DNA from: Blasia pusilla
Lineage: Eukaryota; Marchantiophyta; Marchantiopsida; Blasiales
Reading direction: 5' to 3'
Assembly: GCA_050084515.1 (NCBI GenBank)
Contig: CM114272.1
Location: forward strand, 372,001 to 436,000
DNA: 64,000 bases
Part shown: positions 47,680 through 60,055 of the stretch, in pieces
How the letters are laid out: each line of letters starts with the position of its first letter
How positions within the stretch are numbered: position 1 is the first letter of the stretch
Made by a program: the position numbers and the translations under genes
Notes under the pieces: generated by a model
Seen by the model: the letters and a program-made list of their open reading frames with translations, nothing else
The model's database searches: none
What the model was told of the DNA's origin: nothing

Positions 47680-50580
47680 TCGACGTGCGTTCCCTAAGTC
47701 ACAAGGATATTTCTGTGCTGTGGGGTCGATAGAACGCCGGGCCCCACAGCTTTAGGGAGAAGTATATAATTCCACAGCTTCGAAAAGTCTCCGTCTTGGG
47801 AGTTCGGAGTAAAAAAAAATCATTCACTCCAAAACCAAATCTCTTATGTGAAACACCCGAATGTTTGAAAGTGAGGTGTTTGTTTTAGTTTATTTTAGAA
47901 AATAATAACCCACTTTTTTTAATTCAGAGTGGGGAATGACAAAAGAAATTTATGAGCAAATAAAAAATATTTGAAATTTCAATGTGAAAGTGTTTGTCTT
48001 ATGTGGAAAGATGACATGTCACATATGTGGAAGGAATCCACATATGAAATCACTTCCATGTGAAGTAAACCGATTCATCTTATTGTTCATGTTGTCTCCA
48101 CGCCTCTTAAACAAGTTTTAGTTTTTCTTTAATTAAAATTAAATGTAGCAGTAAAATTTCATTTATGGAGAGGGAAGTGAAGACAAAATAGCGTAAGAAA
48201 AAATAATAACCCATTGGTTTTAAATTCTGAGAGGGGGAGGGGTAACTTTTGTACTCCCACAACAAGTGGAGAAATTGGAATTATCGGAAGTGAAGAGAGA
48301 GATCTAAGGATTTCCTAATCGAGGGACTATTGAGTACTAAGATTATTCAAAACACCAAGAAGTGACGAATTTAGTAATGGTATGAAACCCAAAAATACCC
48401 TTTTGGTGCATGAAAAAGTAGTATTACACCTCTATCACGGTTCACACGTGTCCCCATGTATGATATCAAGTAGAGGGAACGAGAACGATAAAACAAGAAC
48501 GAGGCAACCTCCAAAGGCACGAAGTTCAAAGTTCCATGCTCACACCAAGATCTTACAATCGGATGGTACGGAGATTTCTTAGACGACTACAGAATTGCTT
48601 TCTTGCTCCAAAATCCCGTGAACTTGACCGTATTTATGCATGCACCTCCCCGTGAAAATGCGTGAATGCATTCCACGTTTCATTTCGATTTTGCCCAACG
48701 CATGTTATCTCCACATATATGGAAGCATAGGGGTAATGTAAGGGATCTGCTTGTGTGGGTGCCGACAGCCCGCAGGTCCGTGCGTGCATGCACTTACATC
48801 TATCCCTGAGATCCAGAGCTCGCTGGGGAGCTAGAAGATCCGAAGATACTAGATCATCAATTCAGCTGGGAAGAACCTGACACCGATCTCCACATGTGAT
48901 CGTGATGCGGGGTGCTCGATGTACTGATGGAATCGTGCAGTTGCAATTCTATCGCATGATAGTCTGAGACATTAAGCATCTGCGTTGTGACGGGAAATCC
49001 TTGCGAGTCTTCTTCGAATTCGATGCGACGTTACTTTGCTTTACTGACGTTGACGATTTTCCGTCGGCTGCCAAAAAGCCTCTTGACAGAATGGTAGCAG
49101 TGCACAGTTGGGTGAATGTAGATATCGAAGTTCATGCGGTCGTGGATATAGCTTTCTAGATTTTCTCCACGTAAAGTTTTCTTCCTCTCCACTTTCTCCA
49201 CCTTCGCTTGAACATCCGGTTTGATATAGCTCGTACGTGCACGTGGAGGTTGAGATTCGATAATTAATTAATGCAGTCCCTGACATGCACAGCGATCAGT
49301 AGCACATCAATCAATCTCCTGCAGATCTATGAAATACGAATCAAGTTAAAACAAACTGAGATGGTGAGATTTCCTTGATCTCTACATGAGGACCGAATTT
49401 CGCACAGGATTTCCCATCGGAGCTTCCGCTGCAAACAAGAACTCGCATGACGATGAGATTTAGGACATTAGAACGCACTTCAGTCGACTTACCATCGCCA
49501 TGTAAATATTATATGAAACAGCTTGTACATTCGATAATGGTAGTGAGAATGAGTTTCTTTTTCGGCATTTTCCTTACTTGAATCAGCATAAAATTTCCCG
49601 AAATGAGATTGAGAGGAAATCTGTAACGAGCGTTATCTGTAGCTCATTTTTCACAGTTTTTGATATCCTTTCTCAATCGATCGTGGTCATCAACCAACTC
49701 CGGAGTCTCTTAACTTCCTAGCTTCCTACTGATGGGTACCACATCCGTGTGCATGAATGTAGTAGCTACAGTCCGTTCAGGAGAACTCACGGATACCATC
49801 CAACCTCTTGCAATTGAGATCCTGGCCCATACCATCTACATCCTGATCTTGCAGTCTACTCGATATGCTTCCACTCAGAGCTCGCGATCAGACAAATCGT
49901 CGAAATTGTATGGGTCCAAATATGTATATATGGTCGTGTTACACCGCATGTAATATGATATATGGGAATCGATCGAATTATCGTGGCATTCCACTTTGGC
50001 ACCTTGATCTCATAATAGTATTATAGTGGAATGCGTGGAACATAGAAAACTACTATAGAAACGGTAAGTAGCTAGGAGTAGAAGCCGAGATCTCCGAAGT
50101 CCGTCTTGCACGTGTAGATCCCAAAGAAGTAACTACAGCACAAAGACTGGGATATGCCTAAGTATGACTCAGAGTCTATCAACATAAGAAATCGACCAAG
50201 ATAAAGCTCGCTGAGATGAAAAATCTCTGAGTCATGATTGCTAAAATTATTACGCTCTCTTCTACGTGAAGGTATCTCAAGAATCTAAGCCAAACAGTCT
50301 CTCCCATACTGGCAGTCGACGTCGGTTAAGCTCGTTCCATGGTAGATCTACTAAAAAAACCTACCTGGTGCAAATCCAAATTTTCTCCCTCTGATTACGA
50401 TAGTAACTTGCAGCAAGCATTTGCAGCTGAAGACACTCATACCCTGTTCTCGCACTCTATGAAGATGCCCTTCCTTCGACTGGCGAAGTCTCAAAGCGAT
50501 GATGACGTTTCTTCCCTAAGCCTAGTAGGGCCATGGGACTCGGAATACTTAATGCTTACTTAGGTACCCTCGCATTTACC
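47680..50580. other. Mixed AT-rich and balanced DNA, no recognised gene
   Basis: 47.8-48.3 kb is AT-rich and contains two similar blocks built on AATAATAACCCA (about 47,899 and 48,203). 48.3-50.6 kb is balanced, with only short frames (48,382-48,582 +; 49,286-49,041 -; 50,339-50,563 +) that lack motifs. Confidence 0.3.
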
Positions 50581-50589
50581 GGACTGCAG

Positions 50590-50727
50590 TCGAAGGACTA
50601 TTATCATGGATGTTTAGATCGTGAGATCTTGGGAGACAGGTACGCAACATTCATGAATTCGAAGGACTATTATCATGGATGTTCTAGATCCTGAAATCTT
50701 CGGAGACAAGTACCCAAAATTCATGAA
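50590..50727. repeat. Tandem duplication, period 69 bp
   Basis: The block TCGAAGGACTATTATCATGG begins at 50,590 and again at 50,659; the match runs on through GATCTTGGGAGACA- and AAATCTTCGGAGACA-like sequences to ATTCATGAA. The second copy lies at the start of a 70-codon frame (50,675-50,887), which has no known motif. It sits at the boundary between the host island and AT-rich DNA. Confidence 0.85.
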
Positions 50728-50739
50728 CCTAACCATCAA

Positions 50740-51440
50740 ACTAGAATGGTTATGGAGGGACTTACTTGAAAATCCAACCTATTCATCTTCTTTGATGTCT
50801 TTTTTTTTCCAAAGTTCTATGGATCTTTGGACTTTTCCTAAATATGCTCATAGATTTTTAAATGCAATTTCACTCTATAATAAGTGAAAATTTCACCATT
50901 CGTTTCACGGATTCCTTGTATTTTTCTGGGCCAACATTACGAGCTCATTCCTTCGTAGTCATTGGTGGGTGGCTCATTTTCTCCTCGCAACCTCTTTTTT
51001 GGTGTTCCAATTTCTTTCACAACTTTCTCATGAAGCGTCGGTTTTAGCCGCGTTTGGTTTTGTTTTCGATCATCTTGACGAGTTCGTTCTTTTCATACCA
51101 AGTAGGTTTTCTAATTTTTCTTCCTTCTCCGTAGGCGCCTATTTTTGCGTACGGGTTTGTTTTAGGTCAATTTCTCCCAAACGTCTTCCTTGCTCTTTCA
51201 ACTCTTTATCTTACGGTTGCGCCCCTACATACGTTTGCTATCTCCTTAAGGACATTAGAAATTCATATTCTTGAGCCACCTCTTCTCTCTTATGATACCA
51301 TATAGATCACTTTTCCCTTACAATTGCTTTTTATATTTTTCTTATAGTAAGTGTCAATCATAAATTTGGTATTGCCTAATCTGATTCTCTTCATCTAAAT
51401 TTCTTTTGGACAGATTCCACTACTTTTTTTTGCTCGTCAC
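50740..51440. other. AT-rich DNA upstream of the reverse-transcriptase pseudogene
   Basis: Short plus-strand frames (50,862-51,047; 50,969-51,274) have no motif; the minus strand reads as charged, helix-rich sequence with stops. Nothing can be assigned. Confidence 0.25.
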
Positions 51441-51469
51441 CCTCATGCTTTCTCCAAATCACGTTTCAT

Positions 51470-53705
51470 ATGTCTTTTCTTGTCTTCAATGACTTGTCTA
51501 CCTTTGCTTCCAAATCAGCAAAGATGGACTTGGATTCACCATCTACTCGCTTCTCTGGTTTTACACGCCCTCCTACTGTCATAACCTCTCCCCCTGGTTC
51601 ATCTCCTCATCGTAGATCTCACAATATTCCACCAGATATTAATACATCCATTACACTCGCTTCATTTTTTCCAGATTCTCCTCCTTCTCCCCTCTTCATC
51701 TTGTCCTATTGAGCCTAATCTTGACCTACTATTACCAAATCCTACTACTTTGCCATTCCCACATATTTCATCTATGCCCTTGCTTCCAACTCCCATCTAT
51801 TCTACCCTCATCTCCCCTCTTCCCCCTCCTCCTTCCCCAACCTACTTACCCCCGCATCGTCGTCCGTGAGAACCTCTTGCATCTCCCTCCTCCTCTCCTT
51901 ATAACCCTTTTACTTCTGTATTTGTACTAGAGGTTCGTTACATACCTTGTGGTAAGGAGTTTTCTCCTAATGGGATCAAAAGGCATCAACAGTACTATTG
52001 ATCCATGCATGGGCCATCAATTCCTAACCCGATACCACTTCCTACTGCACTCCCACAACCACTGTTTAGACCTTGTTAAGCCAAATTTATTTTCTTCACT
52101 CTTTCCATCTAGGTCTTCCTGTCCTAGACTCTACACTCGCATTCCTATTGCTCTTTGCCCCATCACCCAACAAGCTTTGCTTTTCCCATTAGAAAGGTTA
52201 GCGCGTGATCCCACAGATATCAATGCTTGGTATCTTCTATTACTCTTCCCACAATGGGTTTTAGTCCTCCCTCCAAGGGATGGTGTGATGGGTCATCATG
52301 AGACCTCCACATGTATTCAACGTTTTATGTCTAGGGATTGTGAGAATCTTCAGAATGAGCATGTACTTGGAGGAGAGGCCTTCACTACAACAATGCCTTT
52401 GACGAAGTCTACTTTTGGGGCAGGTTGGTGAGTTTTCACATTCAACTCGAGCATTTGGTCCTCTCTCTCCGACGGTTCTAAGTGCGGAATCAGTGGCTTT
52501 CTTAGAAGCTCTTCACCCTCCCTCAAGTGGCGATGCTCCACCTTTTGTGGAAGACTATACAACATACCTTGACTTAGAGCTTGACTTGGAGGTTTTCACA
52601 AGGGTTTTTCTTCATACTCCTCGCTTATGAAAAAGCGGGCTATCACGGATGGTTTTTGAGCATCTTCTCGATTGCTTTATCTCGGCAGATTCAGCATGTG
52701 GCCCTTTCTCTCTATATAAGGTGTGTGCACATATTACGGCATGTCGTCTCCCATTCTCTATCTCTAGACTCCTAGGGGCTTGTTGTTTTTTGGCTATGGA
52801 TAAGCTTCCTTCAGATGTGCGCCCTTTGGCTATTGAAGAGATTTTATACCGCTTCGTTAGTCGGTCTCTATGCTTGCAATTTCGTCCTCACTTTAGTGCC
52901 CACTTATTTCCTCATGAATTTGGAGTGGCAACTCCTAGAGGTTGTGAGTCTGTGATGCATGGGATCCGCTCCACTCTTGATATTCATCTAGAATGGGTAG
53001 CAATTTAGGTCGATGTGACTAATGCATTCAATTCAGTTTCTCGTTCGGCCATCTTTGAGGAGTTGCGTTGTGCAAGAGGACAACTTGCGAGTCTCATTCC
53101 ATTTGTTTGCTCCTTCTAATATGCCTATGATATGCCCATTATCTATTCTCATCATAGATAGTATTCTACAATCAGCTTGTGGCACACGTCAAGTTGATCC
53201 CATGGATGGCCCACTCTTTGCCATTGCCCATTTTCGTGCCCTTGGAGCATCAGCGCAAGTATTTATATCTTGTCTTTTCCCTTCTATTATTGATGATACT
53301 CACATTATAGATCCTTATTCTGAACTGGTTCCAACTTATATCCATTTCGTGGAGCAACTCTCTTTCTTAAACCTTAAATTCCAACCTAGTAAATATGAAG
53401 TATGGTCTCCTTCATGCCTTCCCCCAACATTCTTCCCACCTACTCCTGATTTTCCCATCTACATTGAAGGGGTTAGGGTTCTTAGGGTCCCAATTGGCTT
53501 AATAGACTATGTCTCAAAGTTCTTGGATGAGGCCCTTATGAAAGACGTGGAATGGTTTCATTTGTTACCTCATTTAGGGGATCCCCAAGTAGCTTATAGG
53601 ATTCTCTCCCAATATTTCTACGATGTCTTTCCTACCTTCTTCGCAGTTTTCCTTCCACTTCAAGGTTCTTACATCGGTTGGCATCTTTTGACACTTCTAT
53701 CTTGA
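51470..53705 (+). pseudogene. Reverse transcriptase gene of a seedless-plant-type retroelement
   Basis: Plus-strand segments follow the order of a protein type I remember from seedless plants. 51,949-52,431 has RDPTDINAWYLLLLFPQWVL then LPPRDG. 52,649-53,008 has LLDCF...ADSACG, VRPLAIEEILYRFVSR and PHEFGVATPRGCESVMHGIR, the RT fingers and palm start. After an in-frame TAG (53,006-53,008) the same frame continues VDVTNAFNSVSRSAIFEEL, RT motif A with a putative catalytic Asp. A later frame, shifted, has CGTRQVDPMDGPLFAIAHFR (motif B) and FPSIIDDTHI (motif C, Asp codons 53,292-53,297), then KYEVWSPS and RVLRVPIG. Stops and a frameshift near 53,100-53,180 make it inactive. No integrase, RNase H or terminal repeat was identified. 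Confidence 0.75.
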
Positions 53706-54340
53706 ACACCAATTTCGACATTCTTGGTAAATTAAAATATTTCTAGATTTTCGACTTTCTTGAAGTCATGCTTATAAGTAAAATAAGGACTTAAGTTCAT
53801 TTGAATCTGACTAAGATATCAAGTTCTTTTGCAACCAATCAAGTCTCTTTTAGTCACCGATAGCCTACATAGTAAGATCTTGAAGTTAAAATGTTCAGAA
53901 TGTTGTTGAGAGTGTTTATTTTACTCGTTTCTTTGGACATCTCGGGAGAGCGAAGGCTAGCGTGTAATGTGGTTAAAGTCGTCGTAGATCTGTCATAGCA
54001 ATATTTGCAACTGAAACTAAATTATTTCATGACTTCAAAATAAAGAATATCCCCCTTCCATCCTTTGAGGAATATATTACCATAAGAAAGGTGGCAAGAT
54101 CAATTCGAGTCTCCTCAAGATAACGTCATCCACCAATGGATTTTGATGATGGTTTAGCACAAGTTGTCAAGTTGTGTTGAGGGCGTCCCGAATTTCATTT
54201 GGATTCAACCCCTGAGCAAAGAAGAAGTTTTTTGCATCTTGATTTTGGAGATCTATGGCAGTTCCATGAATAAGGTCTCCTCGATCATACATGTCAATGA
54301 AGCGGACCAGCCACGCTCACATAGCCCTATCAATCGTGTG
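53706..54340. other. AT-rich DNA after the RT pseudogene
   Basis: No open frame with a motif. The end of the RT element must lie in or near this stretch but no terminal repeat or poly(A) tract is clear. Confidence 0.25.
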
Positions 54341-54352
54341 TTGACATGGGAT

Positions 54353-54950
54353 TCATATGTGAACCACCTCATCTATATTCACTTCGGGGTTGTAGTTGAA
54401 TCGGAGGCTACGATGTCCCAAACTGAAAGTGAAATTTTCTTGCTCTTGGGTTTGCTTGCGGTACTTAGGTGGTGCATTGCTATCAAGAGTGCGGGAAGAA
54501 ATGCCAAAAGGGTGATAGAATCTTCTTATCCAAGCATGTCTACAAGTTGGACATTTGTGAGATAGTAGCATAGTATTTTGAAGACAATATGGATTCCAAT
54601 AACAAGCTTTATATGTGTTTGTCACATAACAATCTTCTACAACAATGGGGTTGAAGCAGATCATGCATTTGGGTCAGTTTTTTGGCGTGAGGGCCCTCCT
54701 TCAGTTACAGCGATTTCCTTCATCCAATCAAGAAGATCTTGCATTCGTGTGCTTGGATTCAGAGGTGTTGGGCCAACATCAAAGAAGTATAGTTGGCATT
54801 ATTTGGATCCATAATATTGTTCCATGCTGCATGTAGAGCAAGAGGCCACAACTACTCGATAGGTTGAAATAAGATCATATCAACCTCCATTCATCAACGT
54901 AAGTTCATCCAATTCTTGTTGTCGTCTTGCCATAATGTAATGATATGCCC
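54353..54950 (-). pseudogene. Minus-strand coding-like fragments with a CxxC motif
   Basis: The frame 54,664-54,353 contains NTMLLSHKCPTCRHAWI, a possible zinc-binding pair. In a different frame just upstream (about 54,780-54,660) is TPLNPSTRMQDLLDWMKEIA. Family unknown. The second segment is vaguely like the end of a kinase domain, which would be of interest because a kinase pseudogene lies across the chromovirus, but this is too weak to assert. Confidence 0.25.
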
Positions 54951-54957
54951 TCCTCCA

Positions 54958-56007
54958 CTACTTTGTGTGATCAACTATTATAGCTCTTTTTCTTCTATGG
55001 AGGTCACTTCTGGAAATGGGTTCATTCACAATCCTCTCCATCTCTCTCTTAAGTCTATCGTGCTCCTCAAATAACTCTTGATATGTCCCCTTCAAAATGT
55101 TGAATTCTGCTTCCAAATCAAAATTGCATTGAGAATTTGCTATTAAACTCTCAAAGTGTGATAGACGAGAGATAACCTGGCTATTATCCGGAGCACTCTC
55201 CCCATGAAAGGTTATGGGAACAACAGCGCTATGTACAAGACGATCATAACTCTCTTTGGGCCCATCAAAACTCATATTACGACCTACATTGAGGTCATTT
55301 AAAACATCTCGTCTATCCTCCAAATCCTCCATCCCCGTCTACACTTGCCCTTCATCTTCACTCCTGTCATGTATCTCTTCTTCGGTAGGACGATGTGTTA
55401 TGTGTCTATCCAAGGAAGATAGTATGCCTCTAAGGCTTCTTGACAATCCACCTTTCGATTATTGGCCTGATGACGCTCGTGGTGATGAAGCTCCCACTCT
55501 TGGTCATTTTGACTTTGGTGGTGGGATTATTCTATCTTCAACTCTGGGTCTCCTATCTCTTCTCGAAGATCCCTCATCCACATCACCATATTGAACCTCC
55601 ATGTCCTTCATCAACACCGTGACTTTGAGTTGGAAAACTACCTTGCTCACTAACTTCCTCTTCTTTGTCGGGAGGTCTTTGTAATTTGGAAGGCCATTGA
55701 ATAAGACCCAATCCTTTCTCCACTCATTTTCTTCCACTTTCCATGCAAATTCTCCAATCGCACGCTCCAACCACTTGAGCCGCGACTCCTTGAACTCTGC
55801 TTTCAAAACTTGTGGATCAATTGCGCTATCCAAGTGCGCCTTCAATTCATTTTCCGTGATGAATTGTGAGACCGTCTTCTTGTTCACCTTTGTTGGTGTT
55901 GGTTGTTCTTCCACTCTTTCGTCACCCACTTTGTCATGAGGACTACGATCTTCATGAGGTAGCAATTCCATCTTGTCTACTACCAAAATACAAAAGGAAA
56001 TGGTCAT
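54958..56007 (-). pseudogene. Charged, coiled-coil-like frames of unknown function
   Basis: Two frames in series, 56,007-55,504 (167 codons) and 55,332-54,958 (124 codons), share an acidic/basic, helix-rich character. The first contains LKWLERAIGEFAWKVEENEW; the second ends with a heptad-like stretch, NILKGTYQELFEEHDRLKRE. The 170 bp between them are readable in shifted frames. They may be one gene broken by a frameshift, or a gag-like or accessory gene of a transposon. They lie next to the left terminal repeat of the chromovirus but outside it. Confidence 0.35.
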
Positions 56008-56339
56008 TTAGAAAAGATTCCAATAATAGTGACACGATGACACACAATACATTTATGGATCAACCAAGCTTCAATATTTATAAACATTCAGAGTTACACA
56101 TTCATCTTTTTCAATCAAGTCTTCCATTTCTCATGAAAAATATACAATCCTCAAACAGATTTACAATCACACTACTGTGATTATTGGCCTTAATCCAAAA
56201 TCTACATCGTCTACATCTAATATTTTCACATTTGCTATGGTATATACAATCAAATACTCTAAGCTTTTGCGATTAGAGGGGTTATGTAACTCTCCAGCTT
56301 ACGGAACCACTCTAGAGTTGCTCCAAGGTAGAATGCCCT

Positions 56340-56621
56340 CAAGGCCTCTCCTCTTCCTTTATATACTTAGAGATAGGTACAATGAAGACAAATTAGCTCT
56401 ACCTATCCTTACGCCACATGTCTAATTCTCATAGCATGAGAGGATCTCCTTTGGAATCTAATGTCCCAACCTCATCTTTATCTTCCTTTTCACCAACCTA
56501 TGGCCCCACTCTCATCTTTATCTCATGTATCTTGTCTTTTTTTTTTTGGTTGATTCTTTCCCACTTATGCGCTTCATGTCATAGATTCTAACTTAACTAT
56601 AACTAACAAAGGATGGTTACA
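56340..56621 (-). repeat. Left terminal repeat copy (3' LTR, upstream part) of the chromovirus
   Basis: The minus strand starts TGTAACCATCCTTTGTTAG at 56,621, just after a polypurine tract (AAATGGGAAGGAG, 56,637-56,625). It matches 61,835-62,132 with few differences for about 285 bp, including a TATA box (TATATAAA, 56,365-56,358). Beyond the TATA box the two copies stop matching, so the inner LTR boundary cannot be fixed. Confidence 0.75.
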
Positions 56622-56699
56622 AAACTCCTTCCCATTTAAGACACAATGTCCCCGTTATGAGAACTTTCAAACTCTTGCATTATTAATGGTGTGTTGGCC

Positions 56700-56980
56700 A
56701 AGTTGGCTGAGGGTTCCTATGTGGCCTAAAATAGTGGATATCCTTTCCATTGCACTAAATATTCCACTCGTTGGTGATGAGCTCCTCGAGTGCGTTTCTT
56801 CAAGATACGTTCCACTTCAAATTCTTCATGATCTTTGACTATTTGAGGTAGTGGTGGAATGACAATATTGTCCTTAAATCTCTTAGGGCGTGGAATAAAC
56901 GGTCGAAGAAGAGAGACATGAAACAAAGGATGGATTTTCATATGCATCGGTAGATCTAGCTTATACGCCACGACGCCCAC
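56700..56980 (-). pseudogene. Chromovirus chromodomain and integrase C-terminus
   Basis: The frame reads MKIHPLFHVSLLRPFIP, the common integrase-tail block of chromoviruses, then VERILKKRTRG and VEYLVQWKGYP, the chromodomain core (aromatic residues Y and W kept). The next expected segment, xxxTWEPxxNL, reads AT(stop)EPSANL: the Trp codon is TAG, a G-to-A change, and another TAG precedes it. Chromodomains bind methylated histone tails; this one would be truncated in its last helix. Confidence 0.8.
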
Positions 56981-57438
56981 TTTTTATAGGATAGTGAAAG
57001 GCCCAATATAGCGAGGATTAAGCTTACGAACTCCTACTAATGATAAATTGGTTGTTGGTAACCAAACCTTGTCCCCTTTAAAAAACTCGACATCTCGACG
57101 ATAAGCATCTGCATGTTGTTTTTGTCGATTTTGGGCAAAAGCCAACTTCTCCTTAGTAAGTTGAACCCCTTTCTGAATCTAGTCCACAAACTCATTAACT
57201 GCAGCTATCTTTGTAGGTTCCTTCAGACTTCTCCCTATTCGAGTGAAACTAGAAGGAATTGAGGGATGCTCGCCAGCATTAAAAAGAACGGTGTGGCCTT
57301 AGTGGAAGAGTTCATGGAGTTATTGTATGAGAACTCTACTAAGGATAACAATGAGTCCCATCCTTGTTGATCCTCCAATGTTAAGGCGCGTAGCATATTC
57401 TCAATGGTATGGTTGGCCCTTTTAGTTTGTCCATCAAT

Positions 57439-58671
57439 TTAAGCCGTAGACATGGCTAGTTTAGTTTGGAGCAATCCGAATAAAACCTTCCAAAATAAAC
57501 TCGTGAAATGAGTTCCCCTATTAGTGATAAGCACTTTAAGAAGATCATGATGGACAAAGACTGTCTCGATGTAGATCCTAGCCAACTCTGGTGCAGTCAC
57601 AGTCTTCTTGGTTGGACGAAGGTGTATCATCTTGCTTAGTCTATCCACAAAGATCACAATAGAGTCATATCCCGTGATCGTACATGGTAGCTCACAGACA
57701 AGATCCATGGTGACTTGTTCCCAACGTTTTTGAGGTATTGGGATCGGCTGTAATAATCTTGCTGGTTTTGTGTTACTAGCCTTGATTTGTTGACAAATCC
57801 TACAACTCCTTATATATACGTCAACATCTTCTCTCATTTTGGGCCAATAGTATGTCCGTTGTAATCCCTCTAAGGTTTTTTCAGCTCCCATATGACCCGC
57901 AATGACTATGTCGTGAGCTTCAGACAATACTTCAGTGCGTAATTGTGGATCTTGTGGGATCCATACTTTATCTTTAGGGAAAATCAATCCTTGATCCTTG
58001 TATACTCTGTTGGCATGAATAGCAATTGCAATTTCTTCATCCTCCTTTGTGGCTTTGGATAACTTTTTCCACCAACTAGAGTGAATCTCCACTTCAGATA
58101 TGTTATTCATCTGTGTTATACGAGTCAAGGCGTTTGCCAGCTGCTTCTTTCCTTCCACATAGAAAATTTTCATAATGAATTGTTGTCGCCATTCTGCCCA
58201 TCGAATTTGACGTTTGGAGAGCTCCTTTTGGGACTCTAAGTAGACCAAGGGCTTGTGATCAGTCTCCACCACAAACTCATTATCGCCCAAATAATATTTC
58301 TAATGCTTGATTGCCAACACAATAGCAAGTTCTTCTTGCTCAGTTGTATGGTAGTTTTGCTCCGCTAGCAATAGCTTGCGAGAAAAGAAGGCAATAGGAT
58401 GCCATCCATCCTCCCATTTTTGTTGTAGTACTCCTCCAATGCTAGTACCTGAAGCATCTGTGGCCAACTTGATGGGTCGATTAGGATCATACCACTTCAA
58501 AATAGGGGCTTTGATCAAGGCATCCTTTAATGATTGAAAAGCAATCTCTTGTGATGTGCCCCAATTCCATTTTTGTCTTTTCCCTAGTAAAGCTGTGAAG
58601 GATTGTGCAATTTGAGCAAAACCTTTGACAAATCTTCGATAGAATCCTATTAACCCTAGAAGACTCTTCAA
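57439..58671 (-). pseudogene. Chromovirus RNase H and integrase
   Basis: Segment 58,671-58,300 covers the start of RNase H (LATDASGTSIGGVLQ, IAFFSRKL, NYHTTEQEELAI). After a TAG where a Trp is usual, 58,290-57,439 continues with FVVETDHKPLVYL. The integrase zinc module follows (H in AGHMGAEKT, Cys pair CRICQ) and then the catalytic core: first Asp in MDLVCELP, but the second, expected in the ITDRGTHF-like block, is Asn (LITNRGTHF). The HPQ of the usual STAYHPQTDGQ block is missing next to a TAA at 57,439. Integrase would be inactive. The C-terminal Glu block, ENMLRAL, follows out of frame of the stop. Confidence 0.85.
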
Positions 58672-58751
58672 TTGACTTTGATCCTCATGTGCACTCTATT
58701 TTTGGATTTCTTCTACCTTCTCACTCATCACTTGAAACCTTCTGCGCTTAC

Positions 58752-60015
58752 TCAATGCCCTAGATAATCAACTTCTGTCTTACCGAACTCACATTTTGAA
58801 GCTTTAGTAGACAACTCATTGCCTCTTAGGATTTGAAGGACTTCTTGTAGATGATTTATATGATCTTTTATCGTTGTACTATAGACTAAGATATCATCTA
58901 AGAATACAATGACAGACTTATCTAAATATGGACGAAAGATATCATTCATTAGGCCCATAAAGGTTGTAGGTACATTAGTAAGACCAAATGGCATGACTAA
59001 GTATTCAAAGTGTCCATACCTAGTACGAAAAGCAATCTTGTGCACATCTTCATCAACAATTCGAATTTGGTTGTAGCCGCTGCGAAGGTCAAGTTTGGTA
59101 AAGTATTTTGCTCCTTGTAGTTGGTCAAACAAATCATCCATTCTTGGTAATGGATATTTGTTTTTGATTGTTTTTTGATTCAGTACTCGATAGTCGATAC
59201 ACAGTCGCATGCTTCCATCCTTTTTTTTCACAAAAAGGACAAGGGCTCCATATGGCGAGACGCTTGGTTGGATGAAGCCTTTTTGCAACATCTTCTCCAC
59301 TTGGGCTTTGCATTCTTCTAATTCTCTTGGAGCTAAGCGGTAAGGAGCCTTACATGGTGGTGTGCTTCTTGGAAGGACCTCAATCTTATGGTCTAACCTT
59401 CGTTTGGGTGGTAACCCTGATGGTAAATCATTTGAGAATACATCTTTGTATTCCTCCAATACTTCTCTCAACTTGTCTGGTATCTCTGAATATTTTTTCA
59501 AACCACAAACATCTCTTATTAAACCTAGGAAACATACATCTTGATGTTTGATGGAGATTTTTCCTATTACATATAGGGTTAGGGTTCTAGGATGTGATCT
59601 GACTCTATCTCTGTAAAGCTTCCACTCTCGGGTCTTCACAATCTTTTTTCTCCAATCTACCTCTGGATTATACTGTTCCATCCAAGGCATTCCCAAGATA
59701 ACATCATAACGTGCTAACCTAATGACCTTCATCTCCAACTCTTCCAGATATTTTCCTATCCTCAACTCTACCCTTCGAGGAAGCTTCTCAATCTTTTGTG
59801 TTTTCCCGTTTGGCAATTCTATCTCTTATTTTTGATCCCTCTCTAAAGCTAAGCCCAATTTCATAGCTATGGCTCTTGAAAGGAAGTTTTTTGTTGCCCC
59901 AGGATCAATCAACACTCTAATTTGGGATCCTTCTACTTCCCCATCTATAACAATGAGACATGTTTCTCCTCTCTTCAAACCATTTACCTCCACATGTTTG
60001 TGTCGACCCTCGCTT
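58752..60015 (-). pseudogene. Chromovirus protease and reverse transcriptase
   Basis: The protease block reads LIDPGATKNFLSR (about 59,920-59,880), Ser of the usual DSG replaced by Pro, followed by a TAA before ELPNGK. The long frame 59,816-58,752 then carries DVILGMPWM, the linker, and RT motifs: [32 protein letters not shown] (motif A Asp), [19 protein letters not shown] (motif C Asp pair) and KCEFG... YLGH. It ends at TGA where HVVSAEGF or HRVSAEGF is expected. The RT core itself is the best-preserved part of the element. Confidence 0.9.
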
Positions 60016-60055
60016 TTCCTCCTTTTGTTAGAATCAGTATATTTGCAAGGCGCGA

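Noticed and set aside
56160-56330. Extension of the left LTR further left
   Set aside because: No convincing alignment with 61,273-61,830 beyond scattered short words.
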